In this document: one piece after another, positions 60,868 to 64,000 of the stretch | Numbering within the stretch: position 1 is the first letter of the stretch | Layout of the letters: each line of letters begins with the position of its first letter | Assembly: GCA_019116445.1 (NCBI GenBank) | Contig: DXBP01000050.1 | Coordinates: forward strand, 40,842 to 104,841 | Reading direction: 5' to 3' | Length of the DNA: 64,000 nucleotides | Source: Candidatus Gemmiger excrementigallinarum | GTDB taxonomy: Bacteria > Bacillota > Clostridia > Oscillospirales > Ruminococcaceae | The notes under the pieces: generated by a model | The model's input: the letters and a program-made list of their open reading frames with translations, nothing else | The model's database searches: none | Told to the model about the DNA's origin: nothing | Position numbers and translations under genes: made by a program

Positions 60868-61861
60868 ATTCGGCAATTTCGCAGCCGGGAAAGTAGTAGG
60901 TCAGGATTTTCCGCCAGTCGGCGCCGCCCTCTGCCATGGCCTTGGCACCATACTGGCTCAGGCCCACTCCATGGCCGTAACCGTGGGTCGTCAGCCGGAA
61001 GAATCCGTCCTCATAGGCAACAGTAAAACTGGCCGAACGCAGGGCGAAGGCACTGCGCAGGGTCGTGCCGCCAAAATCGGTCCCGCAAACCTCCATGCTT
61101 TCTACATAGCCCGCGTCATCCCAATCCACAGCACCAAACCAACTGCCGGGATCATCGCCTGGTACCAGTCCCAGGCCCTGCAGCATGGTGGCTACCTGTT
61201 CGGCACTGTAGGTCACGGTCACTTCGTATTCGTCCACAGTGGTGTCCCAGGGGGAATCCACCCCTTGCAGATAAGGCAAAGCTGTGAGCCAGACGTTCTG
61301 GCTGGCCTCGGTCTTGCCGGCGCTGATGCTGTGATAGCAGGCGGCGGCCGGTGCTCCCTGGTAGCAGAGCAGTGCATCACAGACTTCCTCCGCCAAAGCG
61401 GCAAAGCGGGTGTGATTTTCCTCAAAGTCATCACCCCAGCGGGCCTGCAGCACCGTGCTGTCCGTCCATCCTGCACACAGGGCGCTGTTGACCTGCATGG
61501 GGTCTTCCCCCAGGGAAAGAGCGTAGCTGTGGCTGGCGACCATCTGCGCCTGGATCGCATGGTCAGGCCAGTCGGCGGGCAGCTCACAGGCTGCGGCACC
61601 GATCAGGAATTCCTTAACGGGGACGGTGATCCTCTGGCCCAAAGCGGCATCGTACAGCGTCAGGTCGGCTCCTGCGTCGGCACTGGCGGCGGGGGCGGCT
61701 GCCGGCGGCTGAGGTGTCAGGGAAGGGATTTCGGCTGTGGGAGCGGGGGTACTCTCCGGGGCGGAAACCGGCGACCCTCCGGAGGGGAGCAACAGCGCCG
61801 CAAAAGGGGCGATGGCTGCCAGAAATCCCAATAACAGAACGCAGCAAAGTGTTTTTTTCAA
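60866..61861 (-). CDS. spoIID: SpoIID/LytB-domain protein (stage II sporulation protein D-like)
   Basis: 331 residues. N-terminal membrane anchor/signal (8-27), Pro/Ala-rich spacer to about 62, then the SpoIID domain: VPVKEFLIGAAACELPADWP with the catalytic Glu of this lytic transglycosylase family, QAQMVASHSYALSLG, a His/Ser-rich CYHSISAGKTEASQNVW (second conserved loop) and the closing GYGHGVGLSQYGAKAMAEGG. SpoIID cuts glycan strands during engulfment with SpoIIP and SpoIIM. spoIIR/spoIIQ/spoIIID genes often nearby in other Firmicutes are not seen here. It is divergent from an unknown 8-helix membrane protein. Confidence 0.85.
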   Translation of the reverse strand: MKKTLCCVLLLGFLAAIAPFAALLLPSGGSPVSAPESTPAPTAEIPSLTPQPPAAAPAASADAGADLTLYDAALGQRITVPVKEFLIGAAACELPADWPDHAIQAQMVASHSYALSLGEDPMQVNSALCAGWTDSTVLQARWGDDFEENHTRFAALAEEVCDALLCYQGAPAAACYHSISAGKTEASQNVWLTALPYLQGVDSPWDTTVDEYEVTVTYSAEQVATMLQGLGLVPGDDPGSWFGAVDWDDAGYVESMEVCGTDFGGTTLRSAFALRSASFTVAYEDGFFRLTTHGYGHGVGLSQYGAKAMAEGGADWRKILTYYFPGCEIAE

Positions 61862-61879
61862 GGCTTACTATCCTCACTC

Positions 61880-61908
61880 TTGCAATTTGCCCGGCGCGGC
61901 GGTACAAT
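61880..61908 (+). promoter_or_regulatory. Promoter of the unknown 8-TM protein gene
   Basis: TTGCAA (61880-61885), 17-bp spacer, TACAAT (61903-61908). It shows the in-frame TTG at 61880 is not a start codon. Confidence 0.75.
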
Positions 61909-61990
61909 ACTTGCAGACTCTGCGCGGGCCTGTCCTATGGTATGCGGCCGGCCCGGCGCGGTATACCAACCCTGGAGTGAGGAAAGCTGT

Positions 61991-62821
61991 ATGAAACAAA
62001 AACGCCCCCACGGCATCTTGCTGTTGCTTGCGGGTATTATACTGGCGGCGGTCCATGGCGCGGACCTGCTGCTGTGGACCGATCCTTCCACCGGATTTGC
62101 GGTCAGCGGTTCGGTCTGGGCACGCTATGCCGTCTGGCTGGCCGCTTTGCTGCTGCCCTATCTGCCTGCGCGGCGGGCGGCTCCGCAGCCTGCAGCGCTC
62201 AGCGATACCAACCTGCCGCTGGGAATCTGTATGGTCTTTGCGGGAGTCCTGCTGGCGGCCAGCGGCCTGACCACGTTTTCCACCGCATGGTACGTTACCC
62301 AGTATCCCTACCTGGCTACATCCTATCCGCTGTTTGCCGCCTGGGCCGATGTGCTTACACCGCTTTTGGCCGGTGTGTGGTTGGTGCTTTACGGCGTGCG
62401 TTCCTTCCTGGGATTCGGGCTGCGGCGCGGGCGGCTGGGCAGTGCGCTGGGGGGCATTTTTCTGCCGCTGTGCCTGCTGTGGCGGCTGGTGTGGCGGTTC
62501 CAGTTCGTGCCGGCCTCTCTGCAGCGGCTGCCTTGCACACTGCGCATCCTCAGCGCGGTATCGGCGCTGCTCTTTGTCGTGGTGCTGCTCAAGGTGTTTC
62601 TGGTACCGGGGCTGCCCTGCGGGCATACGCTGTTTGCGGCAGGCAGCGGCTGCTTCCTGCTTTGTACCTGCCTGGAACTGGTCCAGACCTTGTTCGAGGC
62701 CTTCCACGGTATGCTGATCCTGCCCGATCTGCTGACCGGGCTGGGGATCGGTATGCTGGGGCTGTGCGGGCTGGTCTGTGCCTGGGCCGCCTGCGGGGCA
62801 GATGCCACCGAAGAAGAATAA
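61991..62821 (+). CDS. Polytopic membrane protein of unknown function
   Basis: 276 residues from ATG 61991 (GGAAAG eight bases upstream). About eight hydrophobic helices (8-27, 40-58, 74-92, 103-130, 140-160, 180-198, 208-226, 235-262) with small Arg-rich loops; several cysteines in the last two helices. I recognise no family. Short C-terminal acidic tail (ADATEEE). It has its own promoter, is divergent from spoIID and stands alone. Confidence 0.65.
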   Translation: MKQKRPHGILLLLAGIILAAVHGADLLLWTDPSTGFAVSGSVWARYAVWLAALLLPYLPARRAAPQPAALSDTNLPLGICMVFAGVLLAASGLTTFSTAWYVTQYPYLATSYPLFAAWADVLTPLLAGVWLVLYGVRSFLGFGLRRGRLGSALGGIFLPLCLLWRLVWRFQFVPASLQRLPCTLRILSAVSALLFVVVLLKVFLVPGLPCGHTLFAAGSGCFLLCTCLELVQTLFEAFHGMLILPDLLTGLGIGMLGLCGLVCAWAACGADATEEE

Positions 62822-62825
62822 AAAC

Positions 62826-62850
62826 GACCGGGGCCGTTTCGGCCCCGGTC
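62826..62850 (-). terminator. Terminator overlapping the stop codon of the minus-strand gene
   Basis: GACCGGGGCC pairs with GGCCCCGGTC; on the minus strand it is followed by GTTTTTATTC. The stem contains the TGA stop of the 62849 gene. Confidence 0.75.
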
Positions 62851-63448
62851 ATTCGTTTGGCCCGGCACAGAATCCGGGCAGAAAAATCTGCAATACACTG
62901 TAACGGTCGGTCAGCAAGTCCTCCGGCCGGGGGGCAGAGCGCAGCGGCAAGGCGGGGCGCAGCGGCAGCCGCAGTGCTGCCGTAAAAGGGCCGGTGCCGC
63001 CGCTTTGCACCACCGCACCGCCGCATACCGCGGCCAGGCGCAGCAGCAGGGCACGGGTATCGGCGGGCAGACTGCGCCCTGTGCCGCCGCGCAGTACCAG
63101 CACAGCGGCGTGAGCGGTCGTTTCCAGGTGCAGCACCGCCCGGCGCTCCGGGGCGGTCATCACACCTTCGATCCAGCACAACACCGCAGCCTGCAGCAGA
63201 CTGCGGGGCACCGCCAGGGGGACGGTATCTGCCGCCGGGGCAAAATACAGCCATCCGGTGCGGCAAAGCACACTCTCCCGCAGGGCGGCACAAAGGGCTT
63301 CCAGTTCTTCATTCAGATCCAGTGCCTGCTGCGGCACCGGAGCGGCCAGCGCCTCCGCCGTATACAGCAGCCGCAGCCGGGGCAGGACCGGCACCCCCCG
63401 GGCCGCCTCCTCGGCCAGCGCGGCACGGGCCGGGTTGTCGGGCAGCAT
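62849..63448 (-). CDS. Degenerate histidine-kinase-like ATPase-domain protein (hypothetical)
   Basis: 199 residues, GGAGGTGATG spacing ideal before ATG. A weak but ordered match to the HATPase_c fold: LLQAAVLCWIEGVM stands where the N-box would be (no Asn), AAVLVLRGGTGRSLPAD where the G1 box would be (no DxGxG), and AAVCGGAVVQSGGTGPFTAALRLPLRP equals the usual GG...GTxFxxxLPL end. The dimerisation His helix is not clear. So it may be a catalytically dead kinase relative acting by binding. High Arg/Ala/Leu content adds uncertainty. The gene ends in a terminator and lies upstream of gapA on the other strand. Confidence 0.55.
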   Translation of the reverse strand: MLPDNPARAALAEEAARGVPVLPRLRLLYTAEALAAPVPQQALDLNEELEALCAALRESVLCRTGWLYFAPAADTVPLAVPRSLLQAAVLCWIEGVMTAPERRAVLHLETTAHAAVLVLRGGTGRSLPADTRALLLRLAAVCGGAVVQSGGTGPFTAALRLPLRPALPLRSAPRPEDLLTDRYSVLQIFLPGFCAGPNE

Positions 63449-63576
63449 GGCATCACCTCCGTTTCGGTACAGCCTAGTCTGCGCAGTTTACGCCGCCGGA
63501 GCGGTGGAAAATGCTTCCATCCACCGGGAATTTTCATTTTTTTTGAAAAATTCGCGTTAAAAGAATAACAACCCCC

Positions 63577-63605
63577 TTGCAGATTGTGTAAGAATAGGGT
63601 ACAAT
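63577..63605 (+). promoter_or_regulatory. gapA promoter
   Basis: TTGCAG (63577-63582), 17-bp spacer, TACAAT (63600-63605). The leader to the start codon (about 62 bases) contains a small hairpin GAGCGG...CCGCTC at 63620-63636. Confidence 0.8.
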
Positions 63606-63610
63606 AGTAA

Positions 63611-64000
<390 letters not shown>

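Overview
The window reads as a chromosomal segment of a GC-rich (about 60%) gut Clostridia of the Oscillospiraceae, closest in style to the Gemmiger/Subdoligranulum/Faecalibacterium group. The grounds are strong AGGAGG-type ribosome binding sites, occasional GTG/TTG starts, an ECF transporter core next to truA, a ClpE-like ATPase, Clostridia sporulation genes (sigK, spoIID), EFR1-type flavodoxin-ferredoxin and mucin-directed secreted proteins. Genus assignment is inference. No CRISPR array, rRNA, insertion sequence or prophage is visible. Both ends cut genes: a Gfo/Idh/MocA oxidoreductase at the left and gapA at the right.

Layout. (1) 1-9.8 kb: metabolic genes - sugar oxidoreductase end, TfoX-like protein, AraC regulator plus MFS exporter, tyrosine phosphatase plus lipoprotein, guanine deaminase, and a divergent dipeptidase/YfcC-transporter pair with back-to-back promoters. 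(2) 9.8-16.4 kb: a two-gene secreted module. A 1743-residue M60 (mucinase-type) metallopeptidase carries an N-terminal dockerin, fibronectin III and galactose-binding-like domains. It is followed by a small membrane-anchored protein whose ectodomain looks cohesin-like. This is the most interesting region. (3) 16.4-21.8 kb: RmlD-like reductase and MerR regulator facing an aldo/keto reductase-flavin reductase operon across a MerR-type 19-bp-spacer promoter; EFR1 ferredoxin; sigK with its pro-sequence; orphan BlaI. (4) 21.8-36.8 kb: aminotransferase, then an eight-gene surface-glycan operon (WecE-like transaminase, GNAT, three paralogous GT-C-like membrane proteins, an undecaprenyl-phosphate glycosyltransferase, two small EamA/SMR flippase-like proteins), then PAP2 and two large membrane glycosyltransferase-like genes on the other strand. 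(5) 37-51.3 kb: housekeeping - CorC/CNNM protein, amidohydrolase, tRNA-Val(GAC), ruvC-ruvA-ruvB, glmM, GtrII-like protein, methyltransferase, ecfA1-ecfA2-ecfT-truA, DUF5711 protein, cvpA. (6) 51.3-64 kb: ClpE-like ATPase with a metallopeptidase lipoprotein and AraC regulator; galE; AraC divergent from an MsmK/UgpC-type sugar ATPase; fused fructose PTS; spoIID; unknown 8-TM protein; degenerate histidine-kinase-like ATPase; gapA.

How it fits together. The secreted peptidase, sugar PTS, shared sugar-ABC ATPase, galE and dipeptidase suggest a host-glycan/peptide-using commensal. The glycan operon probably makes and flips a lipid-linked deoxyamino sugar and attaches it outside the membrane, where several GT-C proteins could serve different acceptors. 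sigK and spoIID appear intact in this window, implying a retained sporulation programme. Most transcription units are bounded by convincing intrinsic terminators, many bidirectional between convergent genes.
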